Shown piece by piece: positions 8,237 through 17,727 of a stretch of 45,766 bases of DNA. Made by a program: the position numbers and the translations under genes. The notes under the pieces are model-generated. The model saw only the letters and a program-made list of their open reading frames with translations, did no database searches and was not told the DNA's origin. This stretch comes from Spirochaetota bacterium. GTDB lineage: Bacteria; Spirochaetota; Leptospiria; Turneriellales; Turneriellaceae. Positions within the stretch are counted from its first letter, which is position 1, and the number at the start of each line of letters is the position of its first letter. The DNA lies in contig JAFEGD010000011.1 in assembly GCA_018240245.1 (NCBI GenBank), positions 1 through 45,766 on the forward strand, given 5' to 3'.

Positions 8237-10177
8237 ATGGAATACGTGAAACTAAATGTGAAGACTTATGTCGAAGCGATTCAACAATCTTTCAAGAAGA
8301 ACGCATCGCGACTGGCGTTTCGCTACCGAGAAGGGGGCGAAGGTTTTAAGACGCTCACTTTTGGCGAATTAGAAAAGCAGGTGCATCTTGTCGCGGCCGG
8401 GTTAGCGGCGTTAGGCGTGAAACCCAAAGACCACGTGGGTCTCATCGCCGACGTGGGTCACTATTGGGCGATTGCAAACCTCTCTATTCAACTGAACGGT
8501 GCGGCCGACGTACCGCGCGGTACCGATTCGACGGGCCCCGAGCTCGCGTATATTCTCGATCATTCGGGCAGCAATGTCGTTTTCGTGCACGACGCCGATC
8601 AAATCAAAAAAATCGACGGCGGAATGAAAAAGTACAAACACAAAATTAAGAAGTATATTATTCTCGACGATGTCAAGAAGGCCAAAGCCGCCAACGTGCT
8701 GACGCTTTCTGAGCTCAAGACCGAGGGCGAAAAATTTATCAAGAAAGGCGGCAAGGCGTTGGCCGATTTCGAATCGCGTCCGAGCAAGATCGTTCCGAGC
8801 GATTTATCGTGTATTGTCTACACTTCGGGGACGACCGGCGAACCCAAAGGCGTTATGCTCAGTCACGGCAACTTTGCTTCACAGCTCAACATAATCCCCA
8901 ATATGCTCAATATCGGGCCAGACGATAGCGGCTTGACGTTACTACCGCCCTGGCACGTTTTCGGTCGTATCACAGAGGTATTATTTTTTGCGATTGGTGC
9001 CGCGATTACTTATACCGACATCAAACATATCGGCGAAGACATGCGGTCGATCAAGCCGACGTATGTGCCCGCCGTGCCGCGTATTTGGGAAGGTGTGTAC
9101 AACAAGATTATCGGCAACGTAAAAAAGCAGGGCAAAGAACCGATTTTCAACAAGTTCAAAACCGCCGCACTCAACTTCAACCACGCGGTCGCAAAATTCA
9201 CGAACAGAGAAAAACGGCCATTGAAGCGCTCTCTCTTATCGTCGATAGCCACTCGCTTTATGGGGTTAGTGGGCATGATAGTCTGGTTTATCCCCAAAAA
9301 ATTGGGCGACATTCTCGTTTTCAAAAAAGTACTCGCAGCGACGGGCGGTCATCTCAAGGCATCGCTTTCGGGCGGGGGTGCGCTGCCGTCGTACATCGAC
9401 GATTTCTTTCGCGCGATTGGCGTGCGCATTCTCGAAGGTTATGGCTTAACCGAAACTTCGCCGGTGCTTTCAGTACGCCTTATCAATCGCGTGATTCCCG
9501 GCACAGTCGGGCCGCTCATCGCGCAGACCGAATATAAGCTTATCGATCTTGAAGGTCGCGACGTCACCAAGATTCCCGGTGCTAAAGGTACATTGCACGT
9601 GCGCGGGCCGCAAGTGATGCAAGGATATTACAAGAATCCGAAAAAGACCGCCGAGGTGTTGACTCCCGACGGTTGGTTCAACACGGGCGACTTAGTGATG
9701 TTTAATCACTCCGGCGAAATCAGCATTGTGGGCCGCTCGAAAGATACCATGGTGTTGGTCGGCGGTGAAAACGTCGAACCGACGCCGATCGAAGAGAAAA
9801 TGAAAGAAAGCCCGTTCATCGACCACGTTATGTGCGTGACGCGCGCTTTCGGCGAAGACCAAAAATTTGTCGGTGCGCTCGTTGTGCCGAACCAAGAAAA
9901 CTTGGCCGATTGGTGCAAGAAAAACGGTGTCGGCGGCGATTTTTCCGCATGGGTGAAAGATCCGAAAGTGATCGCGCTTTACCGCAGTGAAATCAATAAA
10001 TCCGTCAACGCAGAAAACGGGTTCAAAAACTTCGAGAAGATCGGCGCTTTCGCTCTTCTCAAAAAACCGTTCGAGCAAGGCGACGAATTGAACAACACGC
10101 TGAAAGTAAGACGGCATATCGTTTCTGAGAAATACGAAAAGCTCATCAACGAAATGTACGCTGCCGCGAATAAATGA
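8237..10177 (+). CDS. AMP-forming long-chain acyl-CoA synthetase
   Basis: This ANL-superfamily enzyme activates fatty acids with ATP and CoA for lipid synthesis or beta-oxidation. The phosphate-binding loop YTSGTTGEPKG lies at about residues 194-204, with LEGYGLTETSP (adenine binding) and GWFNTGDL plus GRSKDTMVLVGGENVEP (hinge) further on. The C-terminal domain contains NNTLKVRR; the usual catalytic lysine region is LTxTxKxRR. I chose the ATG at 8237, behind AAAGAGG, giving 646 aa; the frame is open further upstream to 8132, but that region has no matching motif. The length and order match the FACL/FadD-like group with a long insert before the adenine motif. The chain-length preference cannot be read. 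Confidence 0.9.
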   Translation: MEYVKLNVKTYVEAIQQSFKKNASRLAFRYREGGEGFKTLTFGELEKQVHLVAAGLAALGVKPKDHVGLIADVGHYWAIANLSIQLNGAADVPRGTDSTGPELAYILDHSGSNVVFVHDADQIKKIDGGMKKYKHKIKKYIILDDVKKAKAANVLTLSELKTEGEKFIKKGGKALADFESRPSKIVPSDLSCIVYTSGTTGEPKGVMLSHGNFASQLNIIPNMLNIGPDDSGLTLLPPWHVFGRITEVLFFAIGAAITYTDIKHIGEDMRSIKPTYVPAVPRIWEGVYNKIIGNVKKQGKEPIFNKFKTAALNFNHAVAKFTNREKRPLKRSLLSSIATRFMGLVGMIVWFIPKKLGDILVFKKVLAATGGHLKASLSGGGALPSYIDDFFRAIGVRILEGYGLTETSPVLSVRLINRVIPGTVGPLIAQTEYKLIDLEGRDVTKIPGAKGTLHVRGPQVMQGYYKNPKKTAEVLTPDGWFNTGDLVMFNHSGEISIVGRSKDTMVLVGGENVEPTPIEEKMKESPFIDHVMCVTRAFGEDQKFVGALVVPNQENLADWCKKNGVGGDFSAWVKDPKVIALYRSEINKSVNAENGFKNFEKIGAFALLKKPFEQGDELNNTLKVRRHIVSEKYEKLINEMYAAANK

Positions 10178-10183
10178 GTGTAC

Positions 10184-10223
10184 TTCGACTGCGTTTAGTG
10201 ATGGATCATTGAGCGCAGTCGAA
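10184..10223. repeat. Inverted repeat of the TTCGACTGCG / CGCAGTCGAA family
   Basis: TTCGACTGCG (10184-10193) and CGCAGTCGAA (10214-10223) are perfect 10-bp inverted copies separated by 20 bases, filling the gap between the synthetase stop and the CHAT gene. There is no T-run, so it is not a standard terminator. The same core recurs singly next to truB (29259-29272) and inside the helicase gene (41486-41500), which suggests a small dispersed repeat. Confidence 0.6.
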
Positions 10224-10237
10224 ATGACCGAGCCGTT

Positions 10238-12133
10238 ATGTTGACCTCGATCATCGTCGACCGGGTTGGCAATACCAACATTTTTAATATCGTTCAAGAA
10301 AGCGGCGTCGGTAACCCGACGCTTAAGGCGAACGAGCGCTTGCAGTCGATCATCGACGACGACCTCATCGCCGAATATCTCGAAGAGTTGGGGCGGATTG
10401 CAAACATATCGCGATCTCTTTCGTCGCTGCCGCGCGGCGGCGAAGAGCACCAGGCGCTGATCTTTCAACATCTTAATTTGAGCAGCAAATTGCGCGAAAT
10501 TGGCGAGGCGCTCTTCAAACAATTTTTTCCCGAGCCGCTGCAAGAATTTATTCGCGATGCGCAGCAAAGTTACCTTTATTTTCACGTCGACGCCGCGCTC
10601 GCGTCGTTGCCGCTTGAAATACTCCACGACGGTTCGTCGTTTCTCTGGGAGAAATTTTATGTCGGCAAGGCGATCAAAGGGCAAGATCTTTCGCCGAGCG
10701 ATATGCATCCGAGCGAAATTATTAACATGCTCATCATCGCCGACCCGCGCGAAGACCTCGATTGGGCGCGCCGCGAAGGCGAGATGCTGTTCGAGCACTT
10801 GGGGGCGTTCGTTTCGCCAAAAAAAATTAACCTGACGTTGATCGGCGGAAAAACAATCACAAAGCTCAATCTCTTGAATGCGATTCTCGGCAAAGACATT
10901 ATCCACTACGCGGGCCATCTGCATTTTAGCGGCAACCCCGACGAGAACGGTTGGCTTTTGGCGAACGATAAAATCTTGTACGCGCGCGAATTCAAAATGA
11001 GCGGCGCGCAGCCGAAATTAATTTTTTGCAATTCGTGCCTCAGCGCGCGCTCAGAGCAAACGACGAGCGACGCATCGTGGTACGCGCAATATGCGGCCGC
11101 GTTTATTCGCGCGGGGCGTACGAGCTATATCGGCACCAATTGGGAGCTTCCCGATCGGCAGCCGACGTTAGAGTTCACGACGCAGTTCTACGACAAAGTA
11201 TTTCAAGGTAAGTCGCTCGGCGAAGCGTTGCAGCAGAGTCGGGCGCACGCGCGCGAACATTTTTCATTGAACGATCTTACTTGGGCGTCGTATCTCTTGA
11301 TGGGCAACCCGATGCAGGCCGTGTTTCGCGCCGACGGTCTCGTGCCCGACGTCACACGCAATATGCTCGAGAGCGACGACGTGCTCGCACATTATCCGTA
11401 TCCGCTGGCAGAGGGCTATGCAAAATTTCACGCCGCGCTTTCGGCAAAAGACGCGGGCGCGACCGAAAGCAGCGAAGAGGTTTTAACATCGCTCTTTTAT
11501 CTTTTTACCCAGTGCGTGTATTTTCTGGCCGGCATCGTGCTCGCCAATTATCGGCTCTTTAATTTTCCGAAGGCCATCGATTTTGCATATCCCAATGCCA
11601 GAAAATCGCTAGAGGCGCTTTTCTCGGCGTTGGGTTCGATTCGAGCGATTAAAACCCATTTACTCGCGCCGAATCTGTTAGAGACGCTATACATCCACCG
11701 CGATAGCCTCGACAAAATCGCAACGCTCTACGAAAAATACGAGGCGGGCGCCGTGAACCATGCGGATATAGAAACGTATGCGGTAACGGTACAGTACCTG
11801 ATAGAGTCGCTGCTCATCGATTTGGATTTCTTGCGGCACTATGGCTTTTACCTGATTGTCGAGCCGGGTCACCGCCAGTTGAGTTTTCAAGGTTTGGATA
11901 AATACCATGCGCACCGCGACATCATCTTGCCGACGCAATCGAATGCGGTGACGTATACCGAGCTGCTCGAAAAAACTTCGCATCTGGTCGGCCGCTGCGT
12001 GTTTTATTCTCCTGTGAAGAAATTGTTTCTCGACCTTTCGCCGTTTATGCAAATCAGCGTCGGTAAAGACGATGCGTATACATTCGCATATAGAAACGCA
12101 CAGGGGGGCGCCGCCCCCGTGTTGAATAGTTAA
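10238..12133 (+). CDS. CHAT-domain (caspase-like) protein with unassigned C-terminal domain
   Basis: CHAT domains are separase/caspase-related cysteine peptidases. Residues about 110-365 match the fold. The catalytic pair is visible as H227 ([10 protein letters not shown], for the usual HYAGHG) and C267 ([11 protein letters not shown], for the usual LNACESG). [18 protein letters not shown] and [10 protein letters not shown], followed by [10 protein letters not shown], are the standard late CHAT blocks. The first 100 residues are helical and the last 260 (370-631), rich in aromatic helices, match nothing I know. There is no signal peptide or clear membrane helix, so it is probably cytoplasmic. 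It stands alone between the acyl-CoA synthetase and prfB, with no gasdermin, TPR, Cas or effector partner beside it. The Shine-Dalgarno is weak. Activity is inferred from the intact dyad. Confidence 0.85.
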   Translation: MLTSIIVDRVGNTNIFNIVQESGVGNPTLKANERLQSIIDDDLIAEYLEELGRIANISRSLSSLPRGGEEHQALIFQHLNLSSKLREIGEALFKQFFPEPLQEFIRDAQQSYLYFHVDAALASLPLEILHDGSSFLWEKFYVGKAIKGQDLSPSDMHPSEIINMLIIADPREDLDWARREGEMLFEHLGAFVSPKKINLTLIGGKTITKLNLLNAILGKDIIHYAGHLHFSGNPDENGWLLANDKILYAREFKMSGAQPKLIFCNSCLSARSEQTTSDASWYAQYAAAFIRAGRTSYIGTNWELPDRQPTLEFTTQFYDKVFQGKSLGEALQQSRAHAREHFSLNDLTWASYLLMGNPMQAVFRADGLVPDVTRNMLESDDVLAHYPYPLAEGYAKFHAALSAKDAGATESSEEVLTSLFYLFTQCVYFLAGIVLANYRLFNFPKAIDFAYPNARKSLEALFSALGSIRAIKTHLLAPNLLETLYIHRDSLDKIATLYEKYEAGAVNHADIETYAVTVQYLIESLLIDLDFLRHYGFYLIVEPGHRQLSFQGLDKYHAHRDIILPTQSNAVTYTELLEKTSHLVGRCVFYSPVKKLFLDLSPFMQISVGKDDAYTFAYRNAQGGAAPVLNS

Positions 12134-12139
12134 AACCGC

Positions 12140-12160
12140 TTTTCGCCCTGTCTCGAAAGC
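12140..12160 (+). promoter_or_regulatory. Upstream element shared by prfB, rpsP and tRNA-Asn (prfB copy)
   Basis: TGTCTCGAAAGC at 12149-12160 is identical to 38750-38761 upstream of rpsP, and in both cases ends exactly 13 bases before the start codon. The nine bases before it act as the counterpart of TTGACGGG(T/C) in the other two copies. TAAAAT follows at once (12161-12166) and could be a -10 box. Function is inferred. Confidence 0.45.
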
Positions 12161-12173
12161 TAAAATTACCTGC

Positions 12174-13292
12174 GTGGCGCACTCGTTAAAAGAGGTCAAG
12201 GGCGAAATTTCGGCTCTCAAAGAGCAGATTCAGCAGCGCTATGTCGAACTGCATCTCGAAGACGTCGAAGCCGAACTCGGCGATATTCAAAAAAAAATGG
12301 AAGACCCGACGCTATTTTCGGACGACAGCAAGGTTGACTATGTTCGCGATTTGCAAACGCGCATTGCGCTTTTAGAAAAAAAAGTCGAAGCATGGAACGC
12401 GCTCAAATCTGAAATCGCAGACGCGCTCGAATACGCCGAAATCGCCGAAATGGAAAACGCCGAAAATCTCGTACCCGAACTTGCCGGGCGCTGCACTAAA
12501 GCGCGCGAAGAATTCGACAAACTCGATTTAGAAAGTCTACTCAACGGGCCCGACGACGCGGCGAACGCTTTCTTGAATATTCACCCCGGCGCAGGCGGTA
12601 CCGAATCGCAAGATTGGGCCGACATGCTCTTTCGCGCCTATTCGCGTTATGCCGAAAAAATGGGTTTTGCGGTCGAGATTGTCGACTATCAAGAGGGCGA
12701 AGAAGCGGGAGTAAAAAACGTCACGCTCTATATTCGCGGGCCGAATGCATTCGGTTATCTCAAAGCAGAAAATGGCATCCACCGTCTCGTGCGGATATCG
12801 CCGTTCGATTCGAACAAGCGCCGCCATACATCGTTCGCCGCAGTGCATGTGTCGCCCGAGATTTCCGACGACGTCGAAGTAGAAGTGCTCGAAAAAGATT
12901 TGCGCGTCGACGTTTACCGTGCGTCGGGCGCGGGCGGTCAGCACGTGAACAAAACCGAATCGGCGGTACGTATGACGCATCTACCTTCGGGCATTGTCGT
13001 CTCATGCCAGACGCAGCGCAGCCAAATACAAAACCGGCTCACGTGTATGAAAATGCTTAAGGCGCAACTTTACGAACGCGCGCGCGCCGAAAAAGAAGCC
13101 GAGATCGAAGCGCGTTCGGGCGAACGCAAAGATATTTCGTGGGGCAATCAAATTCGCAGCTACGTTTTTCACCCGTATAACATGGTGAAAGATTTGCGCA
13201 CAGGGCATGAAACCGCGCAGGTGCAGAACGTTATGGACGGCGAGTTTGGCCCGTTTATAGATGCATACCTCAGACAGCAAAAAAAGAACTAA
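12174..13292 (+). CDS. prfB: Peptide chain release factor 2
   Basis: RF2 ends translation at UAA and UGA. The 372-aa protein has the helical N-terminal domain; the stop-reading motif SPF in [16 protein letters not shown], which marks RF2 rather than RF1 (PxT); and the peptidyl-transferase motif GGQ in [15 protein letters not shown], where the Gln is normally methylated. The start is a GTG with no clear Shine-Dalgarno. The region where many bacteria carry the programmed +1 frameshift (about codon 25) is read here in a single open frame with no in-frame UGA, so autoregulation by frameshifting is absent. A 21-nt element shared with rpsP and tRNA-Asn lies just upstream. The lipoprotein gene begins one base after the stop. 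Confidence 0.95.
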   Translation: MAHSLKEVKGEISALKEQIQQRYVELHLEDVEAELGDIQKKMEDPTLFSDDSKVDYVRDLQTRIALLEKKVEAWNALKSEIADALEYAEIAEMENAENLVPELAGRCTKAREEFDKLDLESLLNGPDDAANAFLNIHPGAGGTESQDWADMLFRAYSRYAEKMGFAVEIVDYQEGEEAGVKNVTLYIRGPNAFGYLKAENGIHRLVRISPFDSNKRRHTSFAAVHVSPEISDDVEVEVLEKDLRVDVYRASGAGGQHVNKTESAVRMTHLPSGIVVSCQTQRSQIQNRLTCMKMLKAQLYERARAEKEAEIEARSGERKDISWGNQIRSYVFHPYNMVKDLRTGHETAQVQNVMDGEFGPFIDAYLRQQKKN

Positions 13293-13293
13293 T

Positions 13294-14484
13294 ATGAAAT
13301 CAATAAAAATTGCGATCATCGCGTCGCTAGTCTATGCGGCGGCGTGCTGCCAGAGCTCAAGCGTCGTCGACGAAAAAACGGGCAGAGCGAGCGGAGCGAA
13401 AAGCGACGGCGAAACCGGCTTCTATTTCGACGATATGGCGCGCTATCTCGGGGGCTTCGAATTACCGAAAGATAGTAAGCTTAATCAATACACACAGAAC
13501 GCCGAGTACCAAGAACATAAGGCGGCGATGGTCAAATTTTGGGGCAAAGTTCAGAAGTATTCGATAGAGCCGATTTCGGCGTGGCGCGACAATACGCTCG
13601 CGCGCGATGCAAAGGCGACGGTTTGCCGCAACGATCGCGCGGCGGTATACCCGCTTTGCGGCGCCGATGTCATTAATCTCTACACGCTCTGCCCCAACGC
13701 GAGCGAATATATTATGGTCGCGCTTGAAAAAGCGGGCGACATTCCGCATCCCGAAAAAGCGAACCAACGCTATTTTCGTAGCTTGCGCGCGACGCGCCAA
13801 GTGATGTTCAATATCGCCGATCGCAATTATTTTTCATCGACACACATGCGCAGCAACCTTGTGCGCAACGAAGACGTACCGGGGATAGCTCCCGTACTTT
13901 TGGCGTTCACCTCGGGTTTGGGTTGGCGCATCGTCGACATGGAAAAAATTTATCTTTCGCCCGAAGGCAATATCGTAGCGCTCGAAGACCCAAAGCTCGA
14001 TTTCAAACCGCGCGGTATACGTATCTGGTTTCGCACCGCCGCCGACAATCGCTTGCGCTCGCTAACATATATTGAACAATACTTGAACGCTGCAAGCGCT
14101 GAAAAATCGTACCCCTTACACAAATTACTTTCACAAAAAAAAGGCGGGTTCATGCTCTTTAAGGCCGCTTCGTATGTGATGCACAACCCGGCAATGACGG
14201 CGGTACGCGATATGTTTATGGCTGTGCCCGATGTCGTCGTGCAAGACGATTCGGGTTTTCGCTATCTCGAGCTTAAATCAAATTTCGACGTGAATGTCTA
14301 CGGCTACTATCGCACGCCGGTATATCTCGGTGACGCTTTTTTTCGCAATTACGCTCCGCAACCCGAGCTCGCCGCGCTCTATGCCCAGAAAAATCCCGCA
14401 AATTTGTCGTTTAACTTTGGTTATGGCATTTTGCGCAGGCCGCGGCGATCGAATATTATGGTCGCGTACAGAAGGCAATCGTAA
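13294..14484 (+). CDS. Lipoprotein, function unknown
   Basis: I do not recognise this 396-aa protein. The ATG at 13294 gives a short basic start, a hydrophobic stretch and a lipobox-like VYAAAC (C18), as in spirochaetal lipoproteins, so it is expected to be acylated and exported. The frame is open further upstream into the end of prfB, but that would bury the signal peptide. The mature part has a pair of cysteines in TVCRNDRAAVYPLCGADVIN and a third in YTLCPNASEY, and is rich in Arg and aromatic residues; no repeat or known motif is seen. It starts 1 base after prfB and its stop overlaps the start of the permease gene by 1 base, so the three are likely cotranscribed. Confidence 0.75.
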   Translation: MKSIKIAIIASLVYAAACCQSSSVVDEKTGRASGAKSDGETGFYFDDMARYLGGFELPKDSKLNQYTQNAEYQEHKAAMVKFWGKVQKYSIEPISAWRDNTLARDAKATVCRNDRAAVYPLCGADVINLYTLCPNASEYIMVALEKAGDIPHPEKANQRYFRSLRATRQVMFNIADRNYFSSTHMRSNLVRNEDVPGIAPVLLAFTSGLGWRIVDMEKIYLSPEGNIVALEDPKLDFKPRGIRIWFRTAADNRLRSLTYIEQYLNAASAEKSYPLHKLLSQKKGGFMLFKAASYVMHNPAMTAVRDMFMAVPDVVVQDDSGFRYLELKSNFDVNVYGYYRTPVYLGDAFFRNYAPQPELAALYAQKNPANLSFNFGYGILRRPRRSNIMVAYRRQS

Positions 14485-15824
14485 TGGCGCGTCTCGCTCG
14501 CCAACTCGGTTTCGTCACCGCCGCCTTTACCGTCATCGGCAGCATGATCGGCTCGGGTGTTTTTCGCACGAGCAACGAACTCTATTTTGAAGCGCATTTG
14601 GCTACCGGCATTATTCTTGCGTTGTGGGCGCTGGGCGGTTTGGTCGCGCTTGCGGGCGCGCTGAGTTATGCCGAACTCGCGGCGGCGTACCCCGAAGCGG
14701 GCGGCGAGTTTGCATATCTCTATCGCATCTTCGGTAAGTTGCCAGCTTTTTTAACGGGCTTCATTTCGCTGACAGTAGGATTTTCCGCACCCATCGCCTT
14801 CACCTCGCTCGTGATTGTCGATCTCGTCGCGCGCGGCTATTCTGCGGCGACCGGCGCACAGGTGCAATTTTCAAATTTTCGCCTACAACTCATTGCGGCG
14901 TTCATACCGGTTATTCTCGCGATTTTTCACATCGCGCGCGTCAAAGTCGGTGAAGGCCTGCAAAACTTTTTAACGGGATTAAAAACTTTACTCGTGATTG
15001 CCGTTGCAATTGCTTTATTCTTCGTTACGGCGCCAGCAGCCGTAGCAACAATCAATCCCCCACCGGCCACAATGGATTTCTGGAAATGGGGTAGCCTCAT
15101 TCTCACGGTGATGTTTGCCTACAGCGGTTGGAACGCCGCGTCGTATTTGGGCGGCGAGGTGAAAGACCCGATCAAGAATTTACCGCGCGCGATGGTTGTG
15201 GGTACGCTCGTCACCTGCGCGATTTATTTAATTTTGAATTTTAATTTTTTACGATTCGCGGGACTAAATCGCGAGACGACCGACCTCGCGGTGAATGCTT
15301 TTACCGCGCTTTTGGGTAAAGTCGGCGGCGCAGCGCTTTCGTTTCTGATTGCGTTCTTTTTGGTGTCGTCGGTTTCTGCCGAAGTGATGATCGGGCCGCG
15401 CGTCTACTACGCGATGGCGGAGCAAGGGCTGCTCTTCAAGAAACTTGCCGAAGTGAAGCCAAAACTCGGCACCCCGGCGTTTGCCATCTTATTACAAACG
15501 GCGATCAGCGTCGTTTATATTTTGGCGTTTGGTTTTGGCGGCACGTTAAAGCTGCTTATATTCATGGGGTTCGCGCTGAGTTTTTTTCCGTGGCTAACAA
15601 TTTTTGGCCTACTGTACGCGCACTATACGCGGCGCAACGCAACCAGCGCGCAGCGCCCTTACCGGTCGCCATTTTTTCCGCTATTTCCGGCGGTCTATCT
15701 TGTCGCTTCGGCGTTCATGATGATCGCATCGCTCATCTACCAAACACGCGAATCGCTCTATGCGATCGGCATTACGGCGGGTGGAGCGATAGTATTCTTC
15801 GTTTGGCAGAAGGTAAAGCGCTGA
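14484..15824 (+). CDS. APC-family amino-acid permease
   Basis: This inner-membrane transporter has about twelve predicted helices in 446 aa. The substrate-binding break in helix 1 is visible as IGSMIGSGVF, followed by the family block LSYAELAAAYPEAGGEFAYLY. ILTVMFAYSGWNAASYLGGEVKDP matches the helix 6-7 region of LAT/SteT-type exchangers. The substrate cannot be told from the sequence. The start ATG overlaps the lipoprotein stop (TAATG) and a strong terminator follows, making it the last gene of the prfB group. Confidence 0.9.
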   Translation: MARLARQLGFVTAAFTVIGSMIGSGVFRTSNELYFEAHLATGIILALWALGGLVALAGALSYAELAAAYPEAGGEFAYLYRIFGKLPAFLTGFISLTVGFSAPIAFTSLVIVDLVARGYSAATGAQVQFSNFRLQLIAAFIPVILAIFHIARVKVGEGLQNFLTGLKTLLVIAVAIALFFVTAPAAVATINPPPATMDFWKWGSLILTVMFAYSGWNAASYLGGEVKDPIKNLPRAMVVGTLVTCAIYLILNFNFLRFAGLNRETTDLAVNAFTALLGKVGGAALSFLIAFFLVSSVSAEVMIGPRVYYAMAEQGLLFKKLAEVKPKLGTPAFAILLQTAISVVYILAFGFGGTLKLLIFMGFALSFFPWLTIFGLLYAHYTRRNATSAQRPYRSPFFPLFPAVYLVASAFMMIASLIYQTRESLYAIGITAGGAIVFFVWQKVKR

Positions 15825-15860
15825 CGCGACTCGTTGAGTCGCGCCAGCGCTGTTGTTTTT
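15818..15860 (+). terminator. Rho-independent terminator after the permease gene
   Basis: GCGCTG (15818-15823) pairs with CAGCGC (15845-15850) outside CGCGACTC (15825-15832) and GAGTCGCG (15836-15843), with a 3-nt GTT loop and one mismatch between the stems. A T-rich tail (TGTTGTTTTT) follows. The stop codon lies in the stem. It separates the prfB group from glmS. Confidence 0.88.
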
Positions 15861-15896
15861 CAATTCTCGGCGGGTCTCTGTGCCGCATTTTGCCGC

Positions 15897-17726
15897 ATGT
15901 GCGGTATCGTGGGCTATATCGGTTCAAAATCGATTGAATCGGTCCTACTTGTTGGTTTGCAAAAACTCGAATACCGGGGCTATGACTCCGCAGGCATGGC
16001 CGTCTTAAACGGCGACGAACTCGTGACGCGCAAGGCAGTCGGTAAAATTGCCGAGCTTGAAAAACTACTCAAGAGCAGCCCGCTCATCGGCAATGCGGGT
16101 ATCGCGCACACGCGCTGGGCGACGCACGGCGAGCCTTCGACGATAAACGCGCACCCGCACCTCAACAACCAAAAAGACATCGCGGTCGTGCATAACGGCA
16201 TCTTTGAAAACTACGCCAAATTGCGCGCCGAACTCGTCGACGACGGTTATGTATTCGTGAGTGAAACCGACACCGAAGTTGCTCCGCATTTGATGGATAA
16301 ATATATGCACGAAGGTTTTTCGAGCGAAGAGGCATTTGTGCGCATGCTGAAGCGTCTCGAAGGGCAATATGCGCTTGCGGCAATCAGCGAAAAAGCCGAA
16401 CGAAAAATATTTTTTGCGCGCAAAGGTTCGCCGCTGATTATCGCGCGCGGCAATAACGAATACCTGCTCGCGTCGGATATACCGGCGGTTGTGCCGATTG
16501 CGCACGAAGCGATCTATCTTGAAAATGACCAGTGGGGTTATATCACCCCGGCAGGAGTCACGATCTTTAACGGTAACGGCGAAAAAGTCGAACCGGCGTG
16601 GCAAGCGGTTTCGCTGAGCGTTGAAGACGTCGACAAAGGCGATTTCGAATATTTGATGCTGAAAGAAATTTACGAACAGCCCGATGTGTTCGAGCGTGTT
16701 TTGAAAACTCGCCTCGACGATACCTTTATTCATTTTCCCGAATTAAAATTTAACAAAGACTATCTCGCGCGCATCGGTCGAATTTTGATACAAGCGTGCG
16801 GTACTTCGCTGAATGCGGGCATGATCGGTCGCATGTACCTCGAACAATTCGCGCACATCAGCGCCGAAACCGACTATTCGTCGGAGTGGCGCTACCGCAA
16901 CCCGCTCGCGAGCGGCGATTCGCTCGTCGTCGGCATCAGTCAATCGGGCGAGACCGCCGATACGTTGGCCGGTGTGCGCGAGGCGAAAGCAAAATTCATG
17001 CGCGTGCTGTCGTTCTTAAATAATGTCAACTCGACGATGGCGCGCGAATCCGATGCGCTCATCGAACTCATGGCGGGGACCGAAATCGGTGTCGCCTCGA
17101 CAAAAGCGTTCACGGCGCAAGTTTTGAATTTGCTATTTTTCTCGCTCTACGTTGGATCTATAAAGTGGTTACTACCGGCTGAAGAGCGGCGCGAATTGCT
17201 CGACGAGATACGCGCGTTGCCCGATAAAATGCGGCAGATTCTGAAGAGCCACGAGCGTATAAAAGAAATCGCCGAATTTTTGAAAGACAAGAACGACACA
17301 ATCTTTTTGGGGCGCACCTATAACTACCCCTCGGCGCTCGAAGGGGCGTTAAAGCTAAAAGAAATCTCGTATATACACGCTTCGGGTTATGCGGGCGGAG
17401 AATTCAAGCACGGCCCACTAGCGCTCGTGAGCGATAATGTACCTGTCGTCATCATTGCGCCACAGGGGGACATCCGCGCCAAGATGATCTCAAACCTCAA
17501 AGAGGCGCAGTCGCGCAAGGGAACCATTATTTCGATTATCACCGAAGGCGACGAAGAAATCAAGAAAGAATCGGATTTTTACATCGAAATACCAAAGTGC
17601 GCCGAATCGTTGTCGCCGCTTTTGGTTGCCGTTCCATTGCAGCTTTTGGCATACTACACGGCCATCGCTCGCGGGTGTGATGTGGATAGACCACGTAACC
17701 TCGCAAAGTCGGTGACTGTGGAGTGA
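15897..17726 (+). CDS. glmS: Glutamine-fructose-6-phosphate aminotransferase (isomerising)
   Basis: GlmS makes glucosamine-6-phosphate from fructose-6-phosphate and glutamine, the entry to UDP-GlcNAc for peptidoglycan and LPS. The start is the ATG at 15897 because mature GlmS must expose Cys2 (MCGIVGYIG), the N-terminal nucleophile of the class II glutamine amidotransferase domain. QKLEYRGYDSAGMA and HTRWATHGEPS are glutaminase motifs. Two SIS sugar-isomerase domains follow (ACGTSLNAG, SQSGETADTLAG, GRTYNYPSALEGALKLKE), and the end is the conserved KSVTVE. The length of 609 aa is normal. No glmS ribozyme is evident in the 36 bases between the terminator and the start. Confidence 0.97.
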   Translation: MCGIVGYIGSKSIESVLLVGLQKLEYRGYDSAGMAVLNGDELVTRKAVGKIAELEKLLKSSPLIGNAGIAHTRWATHGEPSTINAHPHLNNQKDIAVVHNGIFENYAKLRAELVDDGYVFVSETDTEVAPHLMDKYMHEGFSSEEAFVRMLKRLEGQYALAAISEKAERKIFFARKGSPLIIARGNNEYLLASDIPAVVPIAHEAIYLENDQWGYITPAGVTIFNGNGEKVEPAWQAVSLSVEDVDKGDFEYLMLKEIYEQPDVFERVLKTRLDDTFIHFPELKFNKDYLARIGRILIQACGTSLNAGMIGRMYLEQFAHISAETDYSSEWRYRNPLASGDSLVVGISQSGETADTLAGVREAKAKFMRVLSFLNNVNSTMARESDALIELMAGTEIGVASTKAFTAQVLNLLFFSLYVGSIKWLLPAEERRELLDEIRALPDKMRQILKSHERIKEIAEFLKDKNDTIFLGRTYNYPSALEGALKLKEISYIHASGYAGGEFKHGPLALVSDNVPVVIIAPQGDIRAKMISNLKEAQSRKGTIISIITEGDEEIKKESDFYIEIPKCAESLSPLLVAVPLQLLAYYTAIARGCDVDRPRNLAKSVTVE

Positions 17727-17727
17727 G

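Noticed and set aside
9692..10924. Long minus-strand frame (410 codons) across the acyl-CoA synthetase and CHAT genes
   Set aside because: Antisense to two well-supported genes with clear motifs; its protein shows no recognisable domain.
15861..15896. glmS ribozyme or riboswitch upstream of glmS
   Set aside because: Only 36 bases lie between the terminator tail and the start, too short for that ribozyme.
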